IMG/VR virus record: IMGVR_UViG_3300028414_000021
Location: 1 to 40,710 of that record
Source of the DNA: a virus
Strand: one strand, 5' to 3'
Length of the DNA stretch: 40,710 nt
Both the position numbers and the translations under genes were made by a program. Below the pieces are notes generated by a model. The model searched no databases, was not told the origin of the DNA, and saw only the letters and a program-made list of their open reading frames with translations. The stretch's first letter is position 1, and each line of letters begins with the position of its first letter. This document shows, in pieces, positions 18,648 through 26,337 of this stretch.

Positions 18648-19090
18648 TATCGAATTCTCTCTAAGTAAATATCTATATCCACTAGATCAGGTACGTTTAT
18701 TATAGAAACTTTTACAGAAACAAACACAGCATTTTCGTCAGACTTATCACTTATTGATATACCTGCAAGTGATACTCTAGGTTCATGAAAGCTAATAGTA
18801 CGACTTATTGATTCCTGCATAGCTGCAACTGTAATTGGGGTAAAGTTTTCAAATAGCTGATCTGTAATAGCACAACCAATGGATGGCTGAAAAGGTCTTT
18901 CGCCATATCCTGTAAGAATAAGATTTCTTACAGAGTTCTTAATAGCAGCTATGTCTCGCAATGGTACCAGATCACCCAGGTTCGGATGGGGTTTAAATCG
19001 GAGATCAAGATCAGAGAAGTCACGTGAACGAGCAACAACTGAAGCTCGTGTAAGTTCTAAACTTTTATCTGATAGGATTTGATTACTCAT
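18647..19090 (-). CDS. 25: Baseplate wedge subunit gp25
   Basis: 147 aa, near T4 gp25 (132 aa). It has the gpW/gp25-family core: SDLDLRFKPHPNLGDLVPLRD, IKNSVRNLILTGYGERPFQPSIGC and a terminal beta/alpha segment with VSIINVPDLVDIDIYLER. gp25 nucleates wedge-sheath contact and is the sheath initiation point in the baseplate. It precedes gp6 with a one-base overlap. A CATAAATA late box (minus strand, 19097-19104) lies only 6 bp before the ATG, while a weak AAGGA lies upstream of that box, so the transcript could be almost leaderless. Confidence 0.9.
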   Translation of the reverse strand: MSNQILSDKSLELTRASVVARSRDFSDLDLRFKPHPNLGDLVPLRDIAAIKNSVRNLILTGYGERPFQPSIGCAITDQLFENFTPITVAAMQESISRTISFHEPRVSLAGISISDKSDENAVFVSVKVSIINVPDLVDIDIYLERIR

Positions 19091-19096
19091 AGTATC

Positions 19097-19104
19097 TATT
19101 TATG
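19097..19104 (-). promoter_or_regulatory. Possible late promoter box just before gp25
   Basis: Minus strand CATAAATA followed by GATACT and the gp25 ATG. If T4 late spacing holds (last A near -6), transcription would begin about one base before the start codon. It lies in the 18-bp gap between gp5 and gp25. Confidence 0.4.
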
Positions 19105-19108
19105 TCCT

Positions 19109-20434
19109 TTAGCCAATCGGTTTAGAGGTTGGTGTGCCCTGTTGGTTAGAAGTATGCTTATGATCCTTAAGAGATATCGAACCGGTCTTAACATCCGATG
19201 TAGATGTAATAATACCACCAGCATTGATTGTAGAACCCACAGTTTGTAGACCAGAGATAGCAACATTATTGTTAATCGATGTATTGCCAGATGCAGTTGT
19301 TGATTGTGCACCAGATATAGTCTCTGTTAATGCTCCTGATACTTCAAGAGTCATATCTTTTGCTATTGTCTGTGTAAAGTAATCCCCAGTAGTAAGAGTC
19401 ATGTAAGTGCCTATACCCTGAGCTAAGTATTCTGTTATGTCCAGAGTCATAAAGCCTTCAATCTTCTCAATAACGTTCTTCTTAACCGTTTTAAACTCTG
19501 AGCCATGTATAACCTGGGTAGAGTCACCGTATATGTGCTCTTCCTTATTACCTTGTATCTCAGTGTTACAGTTACCTACAACAAAGAGATTGCAGTCACC
19601 CTCGACTGTAACACGGGATGTACCTTTTACATTTACATACTCATCACCCAGTGTTACTTCATAGTTGTCTTTAACAACCTTGAGTACACGTGATCCGTCT
19701 GGATGTATCTCATAGAATGTACCAGATCGGTGATGCTCTTTAATACGCTGATAGTCTGCAGTATCATCTACTTCGAATACGTGTCCTGACTCAGACTCTG
19801 TAACCTTATTAAACGGATATTGGGGTTTAGATGGTGAAGGCGGCTCGTCAAACTGAAATATGTTAACAGGATCGGTGTCCTCTTCTGCCTCTAATGCAAA
19901 CGGTTCTGCCTTTGATTTAGATTCAACATATCCTAGATCGGTATTCGCATCTGAGTTAGCTACCTTACCTACTCGGATAGACTCCTGATTTAAATTGGCC
20001 TGTGTAGCTAATCCACGAGCAGCTTTATTAACATCAGACTCGTTTAAATAGTTTGTCTCTACATCATCTGTCTTCTTAGGGTAAAGACCAGCAGGATCAA
20101 AGAAGCCTATAGTTGTATCAGCTTCAGTAGTATTCAGTGCTGCAATAGAACCTAAAACGATAGGGTCTTGCGCGTCTGTGCCATCACGGAAGAATCCAAC
20201 TATCCACGATCCCTCAACTAATCCATGGGGACTGCGACCGACACCAGATGTGCCTGAATCAGTTGTAGGCATCATTATAGTTGCCCATGGAAGGTCTTCA
20301 GTGGGCAGTAACTCCTTATTTGGAGTATGATAACCAAAGGCACGTATACGTACTCTGTTTAAATAGAGAGGATCTGCTCGGTCTTCTACAACACCATGAA
20401 ACCAAACAAACTTTGTATCCATAAATTTATTCAT
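19109..20434 (-). CDS. 5: Baseplate central spike gp5-like, no lysozyme domain
   Basis: 441 aa. Residues 5-105 form the gp5/gpV-type OB-fold (WFHGVVEDRADPLYLNRVRIRAFGYH, LPWATIMMPTT, GLVEGSWIVGFFRDG, QDPIVLGSI). The middle (about 110-210) is a linker with none of the lysozyme signatures expected from T4 gp5. From about 225 a polar beta-helix follows (SRVLKVVKDNYEVTLGDEYVNVKGTSRVTVEGDC and repeats), forming the trimeric needle. The C-terminus has H425-K-H427, matching the HxH pattern that coordinates an iron ion at the tip of P2/phi92-type spikes. It overlaps the gp27-like gene by ATGA. Cell-wall degradation may rest on the separate SleB-type protein. Confidence 0.85.
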   Translation of the reverse strand: MNKFMDTKFVWFHGVVEDRADPLYLNRVRIRAFGYHTPNKELLPTEDLPWATIMMPTTDSGTSGVGRSPHGLVEGSWIVGFFRDGTDAQDPIVLGSIAALNTTEADTTIGFFDPAGLYPKKTDDVETNYLNESDVNKAARGLATQANLNQESIRVGKVANSDANTDLGYVESKSKAEPFALEAEEDTDPVNIFQFDEPPSPSKPQYPFNKVTESESGHVFEVDDTADYQRIKEHHRSGTFYEIHPDGSRVLKVVKDNYEVTLGDEYVNVKGTSRVTVEGDCNLFVVGNCNTEIQGNKEEHIYGDSTQVIHGSEFKTVKKNVIEKIEGFMTLDITEYLAQGIGTYMTLTTGDYFTQTIAKDMTLEVSGALTETISGAQSTTASGNTSINNNVAISGLQTVGSTINAGGIITSTSDVKTGSISLKDHKHTSNQQGTPTSKPIG

Positions 20435-21735
20435 CGTTTGTGCACCGAATCGCGACGTACCTTCACTTGTGTAAAGTAACCAAGACTATTAAAGGTATGT
20501 GTGCTTGACACTATTAGATAGCGTCCAGACATAAACTCATCGTTCTGTCTTCCTGCTCCTTCTACCTGTCCTGTCTTAGGAAAGTTTAAATTGATTATAG
20601 ATCCGGGTTTTAATCGCGAATCACCATATAGTTTAATTGAATGCTCTAGCTGTTCTAAATTAGAATAGACTGATCTCTTTGTTGCTTCTTTATATGCACC
20701 GAATTGATGATAGTTTATATCGCCAGTCTCTGCCATGGCAAGTGAGTTCTGGTTTATAAAGATATTACTTGTCTCTTTGAGTGTCGTAGGACCTACACCA
20801 GATACTGTAAACGATCTATTCCAGACTGGATCTGATTCCTCCCCATCTATAAGTGGGACCTTGTCTTCATAGGCATTAAAATCTATTCGCTCATATGTCT
20901 TATTTGATATATCGAGCTTATGCGTACGCGTAACATATGATCCATTCTTCATAGACTTATATGGAGAAAAGCCTATGTTTGATGCTGATTCGAGTATACG
21001 TAGTCTCTTTTCCTCAAATGAACCTTCTGTCTGTGACTCTTGTGTATAAAAATAACCTTGGGAATAGTTATCAACTATGTCAGACGTAATCATTTTATTA
21101 TAAGAGTTTAAAACAAATGCAGAGTCATGAAAGGTCTGATATGTAAAGAGTGGCGAACCATTAGGAGTCATACTCTTCTGCAGTACATTTGATATAGCAT
21201 CGGAATATGTTAGCTTAGGCGGAATAAACTTCATTGTGCCTAGACTCTGTGTCTCTTGCTTATCTATTGTTACCCCTACTTGTCTGTATAGTTCTTCTAT
21301 TATCTCAATAGAGGTACCAGATAAAGGAGAAGAGATACGGCGAAACTTAGATACTAGTCCAAAGGGAGTAATGCATCTTATACGATATGTAGCAAGATCT
21401 GGTTTAGGCTTACCGTATATAGGTATATCAAGAACATGCCAATCATTTTGTATGTCGATTGGGGGAGAACTCTTATCATTCTGCTTACGCACAACAGATA
21501 CTATCTTTTCATTACCTGATATGTTTAAATCTTCAAAGAGTGATATACCGTCTGATATATCAAATTCTGCCATAAGAGTTTGTTGAAAGATTGATTCATA
21601 TACTCTCATTGATGTAACAAGCTGTGATATGTCTCTTTCTTTACCGTTTGCTCCCTCGATCGTTACTGTTAGCCTAAAAGAATCAGGCGATATAGCAGAA
21701 AGATCTGTAGGATGTAAACCTTTTTGGAGGGGCAT
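20431..21735 (-). CDS. 27: Baseplate hub protein, gp27-like
   Basis: 434 aa (T4 gp27 is 391 aa). The N-terminal part has a hub-type beta domain: SFRLTVTIEG, ISQLVTSMRVYESIFQQTLMAEFDISDGISLFEDL (residues 18-70). The middle has IEIIEELYRQVGVT and KLTYSDAISNVLQKSMTPNGSPLFTYQTF. A C-terminal segment has LKPGSIINLNFPKTGQ and FMSGRYLIVSSTHTFN, typical of gp27/gpD/VgrG-N hub domains. It is followed by the gp5 spike with a 4-bp ATGA overlap, as expected for partners that assemble together. The hub forms the trimeric adaptor between the six-fold tube and three-fold spike. Confidence 0.8.
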   Translation of the reverse strand: MPLQKGLHPTDLSAISPDSFRLTVTIEGANGKERDISQLVTSMRVYESIFQQTLMAEFDISDGISLFEDLNISGNEKIVSVVRKQNDKSSPPIDIQNDWHVLDIPIYGKPKPDLATYRIRCITPFGLVSKFRRISSPLSGTSIEIIEELYRQVGVTIDKQETQSLGTMKFIPPKLTYSDAISNVLQKSMTPNGSPLFTYQTFHDSAFVLNSYNKMITSDIVDNYSQGYFYTQESQTEGSFEEKRLRILESASNIGFSPYKSMKNGSYVTRTHKLDISNKTYERIDFNAYEDKVPLIDGEESDPVWNRSFTVSGVGPTTLKETSNIFINQNSLAMAETGDINYHQFGAYKEATKRSVYSNLEQLEHSIKLYGDSRLKPGSIINLNFPKTGQVEGAGRQNDEFMSGRYLIVSSTHTFNSLGYFTQVKVRRDSVHKR

Positions 21736-21744
21736 ATTCTACTC

Positions 21745-22518
21745 TTAAGAATTAATGAGTTTGCGATAACGAGTGGCAAAAGTATCTATAGCAGCAGGAT
21801 TAATAACCCTAATTGATAGCTTAGCTTCGTTTACCTCTACCTCGTGCTCAAAGTTAGTCACAGGTAACTGGTTATCAGAGACGTTAAAGTTTAAACGATC
21901 TATTTCTCTTCCCTGTGAGTCTACATAATGATGTGGCGCATCCTTTTCCTTTGTAATAAAATGGTTAAATTGTGCGCCCTTTGCAAATGCTAATTCAGAA
22001 GTTAGAGTAATAAAGTCTTCGTTTATAAACGTACCAGTAACATTGGAAAGTATAAGGCTGTTTGTAGAATAATTTATTTTTGCTATCTTACCAGTTGCAT
22101 CTGATGTAAGACCCTTAACAGTCTCTCCTATTACGAGAGTAGGATAATTATATAGATGATGTGAATTACTTGATACCCCAAGCTTAGATTCCAAGGTAAG
22201 AGCAGTACGGAAGTAGGTCTCATCGACAAAGTTAGCTAATTCCTGGGAAGACTTAGGCCATTCATGTAATCCATTGCTTAGATCCTCATTGACTACAAAG
22301 AATGTCCAATAGTATGCTGGAGTACCATATAGCTTCATTGATACCTGATCGGGTCTTGCCCCGTCATTTACCTCGAAGTAGCGATAGGCATTTGCGTTAT
22401 CCATCTCGCTTAGATATGCACGAACATTACGACTTATATCAATAATAACGTTCTTTTCGTCTGATTCTTCATCAAACTGATACTGAACTAATGGGAACGA
22501 TTTAAAGAAATTTAGCAT
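21745..22518 (-). CDS. 53: Baseplate wedge subunit gp53
   Basis: 257 aa (T4 gp53 is 196 aa). The conserved core is visible: ISRNVRAYLSEMDNANAYRYFEVNDGARPDQVSMKLYGTPAYYWTFFVVNEDL (about residues 28-82), then LHEWPKSSQELANFV. The C-terminal extension (about 120-257) has GKIAKINYSTNSLIL and a segment carrying HHYVDSQGREIDRL. gp53 fastens wedges to gp6/gp25 in T4. It lies between the gp48-like and gp27-like genes, matching the order in other marine T4-like phages. Confidence 0.88.
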   Translation of the reverse strand: MLNFFKSFPLVQYQFDEESDEKNVIIDISRNVRAYLSEMDNANAYRYFEVNDGARPDQVSMKLYGTPAYYWTFFVVNEDLSNGLHEWPKSSQELANFVDETYFRTALTLESKLGVSSNSHHLYNYPTLVIGETVKGLTSDATGKIAKINYSTNSLILSNVTGTFINEDFITLTSELAFAKGAQFNHFITKEKDAPHHYVDSQGREIDRLNFNVSDNQLPVTNFEHEVEVNEAKLSIRVINPAAIDTFATRYRKLINS

Positions 22519-22523
22519 TAAGC

Positions 22524-23312
22524 TTACTCCGGCACATCAGCACCAATATCATTTTTAGTAAGAACACGAGTCTCTTGGAAAGTAAGAGATACGCCTACCG
22601 ATATAGGTGCACCTCCATCAAAATGCATATGGGCACTTTCATTAAAATTAGTCTGAAGATTAGTTAGGTTGCACTCAAATATTCTAGGATAGTATGGATT
22701 CTCCTGACCATTCTGTGTATAGAACTTAATTGAGAAGGTAGAGGGATAGGTTAGAATGTAAGAACCTACTCCGGCCTCTGGATACATTTCAGAGCGAAAG
22801 AATTCCTGGATCTTACGAATCTCATCTGACTCAGATGGATCTTCTGCAACAAGGGAGAAGTTAAAGCTAAACGAACGTAGTGTCATATTCTGAAATGCTA
22901 CAACAGTATTAGGGTTAGTAGCTACACCTTTAGACATACCATACATATCAGAAAGGTTCTCAGCTCCAGGTACTAAATTGCCTAGACCAGAATCTTTTGC
23001 TATTTTTAAACTCATCATGGATCGAAGATCAGAATTAGATCCTTCACCATTGATCTGTTGGTTTGCTTGCTTTGCTATCTCTACACCAGACCTACCTGAT
23101 TGAACACCTTCCATAAGCTGATTGCCAATTGGTCCCATATCCATAGACCCAAAACCAGCACCGTCTGAAAAAGAAACACCTGGCGGTTGATATAGAGTCA
23201 CGTGGCCTCGAGGCTGTCCTCCACCACCGTACTTATAGCGGTTAGCGGTTATTCTCATAAAAGGGACGTTGGCTCCGGCCAGATGAGATGGATATATGTA
23301 TTCGCGAGGCAT
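22524..23312 (-). CDS. 48: Baseplate-tail tube junction protein, gp48-like
   Basis: 262 aa. The N-terminal 70 residues are Gly/Pro-rich (RYKYGGGGQPRGHVTLYQPP), suggesting an extended arm. The C-terminal half has the tube-junction signature: LRSFSFNFSLVAEDPSESDEIRKIQEFFRSEMYP, ILTYPSTFSIKFYTQNGQ, YPRIFECNLTNLQTNF and a final ISVGVSLTFQETRVLTKNDI. This is characteristic of gp48-type proteins that cap the hub and start the tail tube. T4 gp48 is 364 aa; shorter versions are usual in marine relatives. gp48 and gp54 are related and could be swapped in name; gp54 is assigned to the plus-strand 305-aa protein. Confidence 0.7.
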   Translation of the reverse strand: MPREYIYPSHLAGANVPFMRITANRYKYGGGGQPRGHVTLYQPPGVSFSDGAGFGSMDMGPIGNQLMEGVQSGRSGVEIAKQANQQINGEGSNSDLRSMMSLKIAKDSGLGNLVPGAENLSDMYGMSKGVATNPNTVVAFQNMTLRSFSFNFSLVAEDPSESDEIRKIQEFFRSEMYPEAGVGSYILTYPSTFSIKFYTQNGQENPYYPRIFECNLTNLQTNFNESAHMHFDGGAPISVGVSLTFQETRVLTKNDIGADVPE

Positions 23313-23322
23313 ATCGTGACCT

Positions 23323-23330
23323 TATAAATA
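23323..23330 (+). promoter_or_regulatory. Late promoter box for gp4 operon
   Basis: Perfect TATAAATA in the 49-bp divergent gap, 31 bp before the gp4 ATG. It drives the plus-strand set gp4 to tape measure. It partly faces an oppositely oriented late box at 23349-23356. Confidence 0.65.
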
Positions 23331-23348
23331 AATTAGAAGTACTCTATC

Positions 23349-23356
23349 TATTTATG
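23349..23356 (-). promoter_or_regulatory. Late promoter box for gp48-gp53-gp27-gp5 operon
   Basis: Plus strand TATTTATG gives CATAAATA on the minus strand, 36 bp before the gp48-like ATG. It is back-to-back with the plus-strand TATAAATA, so both late units would initiate from one 49-bp gap. Confidence 0.55.
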
Positions 23357-23361
23357 GTGTT

Positions 23362-23814
23362 ATGGCAAAGACTTATAAAGGCAAATATAAATTAAAGAAA
23401 CCCGAGAAGTATCTGGGTGATCCATCCAAAGTAACATATAGGTCTTTATGGGAGCGCCAGGCTTTTCGCTGGTGTGAAGACCAAGATGCAGTTGTCGGAT
23501 GGTCTTCTGAGGAAGTAATTGTTCCTTATATCTGTAGGACTGACAATAAGCCTCATAGGTACTTTATTGATTTAAAAGTAAAATTCTCTGATGGAAGAAT
23601 AGTCCTTGTAGAGATTAAACCTAAATCACAATGCGCACCTCCTAAGAAGCCTGCCAGACAAACTAAAAGATATATCTCAGAGGTCATGACCTTTATTAAG
23701 AATGAATCAAAATGGAAAGCTGCTGAGAAGTACGCATCTAACCGTGGATATCATTTTGAGATATGGACAGAAGACACCTTAAAATCATTAGGAATAAGAC
23801 TCTTGACTGGGTAG
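23362..23814 (+). CDS. 4: Head completion nuclease gp4
   Basis: 150 aa, the same size as T4 gp4. Strong signature: MAKTYKGKYK, PEKYLGDPSKVTYRSLWERQAFRWCE, VVGWSSEEVIVPYICRTDNKPHRYFIDLKVKF, then VLVEIKPKSQ. D in YFID and the E-I-K in VEIKPK fit the PD-(D/E)xK nuclease core of the TnsA-like gp4 family. gp4 acts after DNA packaging to complete the head before tail joining. First gene of the plus-strand late operon, divergent from the baseplate operon. Confidence 0.92.
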   Translation: MAKTYKGKYKLKKPEKYLGDPSKVTYRSLWERQAFRWCEDQDAVVGWSSEEVIVPYICRTDNKPHRYFIDLKVKFSDGRIVLVEIKPKSQCAPPKKPARQTKRYISEVMTFIKNESKWKAAEKYASNRGYHFEIWTEDTLKSLGIRLLTG

Positions 23815-23845
23815 TATATCATCCCTCCTCAGAGAAGACTCTCTT

Positions 23846-23874
23846 ATTATATCATATATTCATAGGAATGTAAA
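23846..23874 (-). promoter_or_regulatory. Sigma70-type promoter pointing antisense into gp4
   Basis: On the minus strand TTTACA, 17-bp spacer, TATAAT with an extended TGA just before the -10. This is the same consensus-grade architecture as the gp32 promoter. No minus-strand gene follows directly; the transcript would begin near 23839 and run antisense through gp4 toward the gp48 operon. Confidence 0.6.
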
Positions 23875-23882
23875 CAAAATAG

Positions 23883-23890
23883 CATAAATA
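23883..23890 (+). promoter_or_regulatory. Possible late promoter box at the gp2-like start
   Basis: CATAAATA followed by GTACT and the ATG at 23896. With T4 late spacing the first transcribed base would coincide with the start codon. No clear ribosome binding site lies between box and ATG. Confidence 0.4.
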
Positions 23891-23895
23891 GTACT

Positions 23896-24483
23896 ATGGC
23901 AGATTCTCTATTCGACAAGTATCAAGCGCAAGCTTTTAAAGCTGGAATAACTCCACGTACAGATAGTTCTCGTGCTTGGTTCCAGGATAAGCTTAAAACA
24001 ATGCAAGGTGTAAGCCGTCGTGGTCTTTTAAAAGATCCGAATGTAATAGAACGAAAACGTTTACGCTCTGGATCAATGTACATGTATTTCTATGATCCTA
24101 AGAATCGAGAGACCTTACCGTACTATGACGCATTTCCTTTAGTTGTTATGGTAGAAGCAGCACCTGGTGGATTCTATGGCTTAAACCTACATTATCTCCC
24201 ACCGCCGCTTCGCGCTAAGATGCTCGATGGTCTTATGGATATAACAAACAATAAGAGATACGACGAGTCAACACGTTTTAAACTAAACTACAATCTATTA
24301 AAAAGTGTATCTAAATTAAAATGGTTTGCTCCTTGTTTTAAAAGATATTTATATAAGCATGTAGAAGGACAAGCTGCTATGGTACAGGCAACAGAATGGG
24401 AAATAGCAGTGTTCTTACCAACAGAGCAATTCCGTAAATCAGGCAAGAGAACAGTCTGGAAAGACTCAAGACAAAAGGTATAA
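23896..24483 (+). CDS. Conserved T4-like phage protein, possibly DNA end protector (gp2-like)
   Basis: 195 aa. Conserved-looking core: AWFQDKLKTM, RSGSMYMYFYDPKNRETLPYYDAFPLVVMVEAAPGGFYGLNLHYLPPPLRAKMLDGLMDI (about residues 27-115). A Lys-rich C-terminus follows. This pattern recurs in T4-like marine phages next to gp4 and has been labelled gp2/DNA end protector in some genomes. T4 gp2 is longer (274 aa), so homology is uncertain. It lies between gp4 and gp54, consistent with head completion or head-tail joining. The start lacks a good Shine-Dalgarno and may be read from a nearly leaderless transcript or by read-through from gp4. Confidence 0.55.
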   Translation: MADSLFDKYQAQAFKAGITPRTDSSRAWFQDKLKTMQGVSRRGLLKDPNVIERKRLRSGSMYMYFYDPKNRETLPYYDAFPLVVMVEAAPGGFYGLNLHYLPPPLRAKMLDGLMDITNNKRYDESTRFKLNYNLLKSVSKLKWFAPCFKRYLYKHVEGQAAMVQATEWEIAVFLPTEQFRKSGKRTVWKDSRQKV

Positions 24484-24485
24484 CA

Positions 24486-25403
24486 ATGATTTTTGATTCT
24501 CCAGTCCAGGATTTATCTTCAAGAATATCAGAGCGTGGCGGATTAGCCCGTCCTAATCTTTTTGCTATTACGTTTAATGGTCCAGCTTCTATTAATCCAG
24601 ATATGTTTCTTGTTAACGCTATATGCGAGTCTGCATCATTACCTGGTCGCTCTATATCTACTAACGAACATGTAACCACTAAGCATTCTACTAAAACACC
24701 TTATACGTTTATAAACGACGATGTAACTCTTACCTTCTTAGTTACAAATGATTTCTATATTAAGAATCTATTTGAGAAGTGGATGAAGCACGTTATAAAC
24801 GACGAAGACGGTAAGATATACTATAAATCGCAGTATGCCTCTGATATGACTATAACAATGCTATCTCTTGATGGCAAAATGGTACATAGGGTAAATCTAG
24901 AAAAAGCATTCCCTATTTCATTTAGTGCTATGGAGCTATCTAATACCGCTGAAAGCCAGGTCATGAAATTTACTGTTACAATGACCTATGATAACTTTAA
25001 AAGTAACACTACATACTTCACTTTGGCATCATCATTAGCAGAGTTTAAGAACTCATTGTCATTCCCTAACCCACTTATGCCTTCACTCCCCTTCTTCCCT
25101 TTTGGGGATTTGGGAGATCAGGCTGAAACACTTCTAGCAGGTTTAAAATCAGAATTAGCTGGAGAGATGACAACTGCTCTTAACTCTATTACATCACAAA
25201 TTCGAGATAAGATACTTGGTAATTCCGCATCTATAACAATACCATATGAAGGATCACTTGGATCTGTTATCTCACAAATATCTGGAAAGGTTACAAATAT
25301 ATTCGGTGCTGGTCTAGGAGGAACGGTTAATGAAGCAGCAAGTACTGCATCACAAGCTGTTATCTCTCGAACATCTTCAGCCGTTAAAGGTTTATCTGGT
25401 TAA
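24486..25403 (+). CDS. 54: Tail tube initiator, gp54-like
   Basis: 305 aa, near T4 gp54 (320 aa). The N-terminal domain is tail-tube-like: LARPNLFAITFNGP, MFLVNAICESASLPGRSIST, then VTLTFLVTNDFYIKNLFEKWMKHV and a beta segment AFPISFSAMELSNTAESQVMKFTVTMTYDNF (about residues 20-175). The C-terminal 110 residues contain a Pro/Phe-rich linker (PNPLMPSLPFFPFGDLGD) and small-residue helices. In T4, gp54 binds gp48 and starts gp19 tube polymerisation. An AAGG site sits 8 bases before the ATG. A simple gp19 tube protein would be about 160-200 aa, so length favours gp54. Confidence 0.72.
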   Translation: MIFDSPVQDLSSRISERGGLARPNLFAITFNGPASINPDMFLVNAICESASLPGRSISTNEHVTTKHSTKTPYTFINDDVTLTFLVTNDFYIKNLFEKWMKHVINDEDGKIYYKSQYASDMTITMLSLDGKMVHRVNLEKAFPISFSAMELSNTAESQVMKFTVTMTYDNFKSNTTYFTLASSLAEFKNSLSFPNPLMPSLPFFPFGDLGDQAETLLAGLKSELAGEMTTALNSITSQIRDKILGNSASITIPYEGSLGSVISQISGKVTNIFGAGLGGTVNEAASTASQAVISRTSSAVKGLSG

Positions 25404-25442
25404 TCGTTAGACGTGTAAGTTATATAATTATTGGAGAATATT

Positions 25443-26147
25443 ATGGCATTACCCAAGCTGGTCGCAGCTAAATATAGTTTAGAAGTACCGAGTACAAAGG
25501 AGGTAGTAGAATATCGGCCGTACTTAGTTAAAGAAGAAAAGATCTTAATGATGGCGTTTGAGACAAAAGACCAATCTCAAATGATATCAGCTCTTCGTGA
25601 TACAATCGCAGGTTGTACAGAGGGTAAAGTAAAGGTTGATAACCTTACTATCTTTGATCTAGAGTACATCTTCCTTAAGCTTCGGTCTAAGTCAGTGGGA
25701 GAGACATCTACCCTCGGTATTAAATGCTCAGACTGTTCTAAGACAAGTCAGGTGGAAATAAATTTAAACGACGTCGAGGTTGAAGGAGATATTAAACCAT
25801 CTGCCAAGATTGAGCTAACAGATACAGTTGGTCTAATGGTTAAGTATCCGACTGTTAAAGGGTTATATAGACAGCTTCAGAAGAGCAATGATACAGACTC
25901 AGTAATGTCAGCTGTTATCTCTTCAATTGAATCTATCTACGATGCTGAGAACGTTTATGCATCAGAAAATGAAACGGATGAGAGTCTAATGGAGTTTATT
26001 GATTCATTAACTTCTGATCAGTTTAAAAAGGTTACGTCGTTTTTTGACGATATGCCTAAGCTTAAGCATAAAGTATCTTTTCAGTGTCAAAGCTGTAAAG
26101 TAAAGAATGATATTGAGATCGAGGGCTTACAGAATTTTTTCTCGTAA
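25443..26147 (+). CDS. 26: gp26-like baseplate/tail assembly chaperone (T4_baseplate family)
   Basis: 234 aa from the ATG at 25443, chosen because GGAG lies 7 bases upstream; an in-frame TTG at 25431 includes that site and is unlikely. The sequence fits the gp26-type family (PF12322): VEYRPYLVKEEKILMMAFETKDQSQMISALRDTI, LTIFDLEYIFLKLRSKS and two CxxC pairs (near residues 95-98, CSDC, and 217-220, CQSC) that probably bind one zinc ion. The gene ends EGLQNFFS at a U UUU UUC slippery run that could shift ribosomes into the -1 frame. Position directly before the tape measure gene matches tail assembly chaperones of other phages. Confidence 0.82.
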   Translation: MALPKLVAAKYSLEVPSTKEVVEYRPYLVKEEKILMMAFETKDQSQMISALRDTIAGCTEGKVKVDNLTIFDLEYIFLKLRSKSVGETSTLGIKCSDCSKTSQVEINLNDVEVEGDIKPSAKIELTDTVGLMVKYPTVKGLYRQLQKSNDTDSVMSAVISSIESIYDAENVYASENETDESLMEFIDSLTSDQFKKVTSFFDDMPKLKHKVSFQCQSCKVKNDIEIEGLQNFFS

Positions 26148-26326
26148 GTCTTTCTCATGATTCATTGGAGAACCATTATAAGACTAATTTTGCATTAATG
26201 CAGCACCACAAGTACTCATTAACAGAATTAGATGATATGCTACCTTGGGAAAGAGAGATTTATATTATGTTATTACATCAGTATATCGAAGATGAGAACC
26301 AAAGAATAAAACAACAAAGTAAATGA
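26132..26326 (+). CDS. -1 frame extension of gp26 (probable frameshift product, gp51/gpT-like domain)
   Basis: Frame open from 26117 (after a TGA) to TGA at 26324-26326. It encodes FFLVSLSHDSLENHYKTNFA, LMQHHKYSLTELDDMLPWER, EIYIMLLHQYIEDENQRIKQ: a well-formed helical domain with no ATG or good start in its first 25 codons. It overlaps the end of the gp26 gene in the -1 frame exactly at TTTTTTC (26135-26141). The most economical reading is a gp26 fusion made by programmed -1 frameshifting, as for lambda gpG/gpGT, which also lies just upstream of the tape measure gene. Alternative: independent initiation at TTG 26166, which lacks a ribosome binding site. Confidence 0.65.
   Translation, partial: EFFLVSLSHDSLENHYKTNFALMQHHKYSLTELDDMLPWEREIYIMLLHQYIEDENQRIKQQSK
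26135..26141 (+). promoter_or_regulatory. Candidate -1 ribosomal frameshift slippery site
   Basis: T TTT TTC in the gp26 frame (X XXY YYZ form, U UUU UUC), four bases before the gp26 stop codon. Both tRNAs can re-pair in the -1 frame, which stays open for 62 further codons. A weak 5-bp stem (26152-26156 with 26168-26172) follows. Confidence 0.6.
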
Positions 26327-26337
26327 GAGAGACGGTA

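Noticed and set aside
26152-26172. Stem-loop after the slippery site as a frameshift stimulator
   Set aside because: Only 5 bp with an 11-nt loop; too weak to claim as a stimulator. Kept only as a remark.
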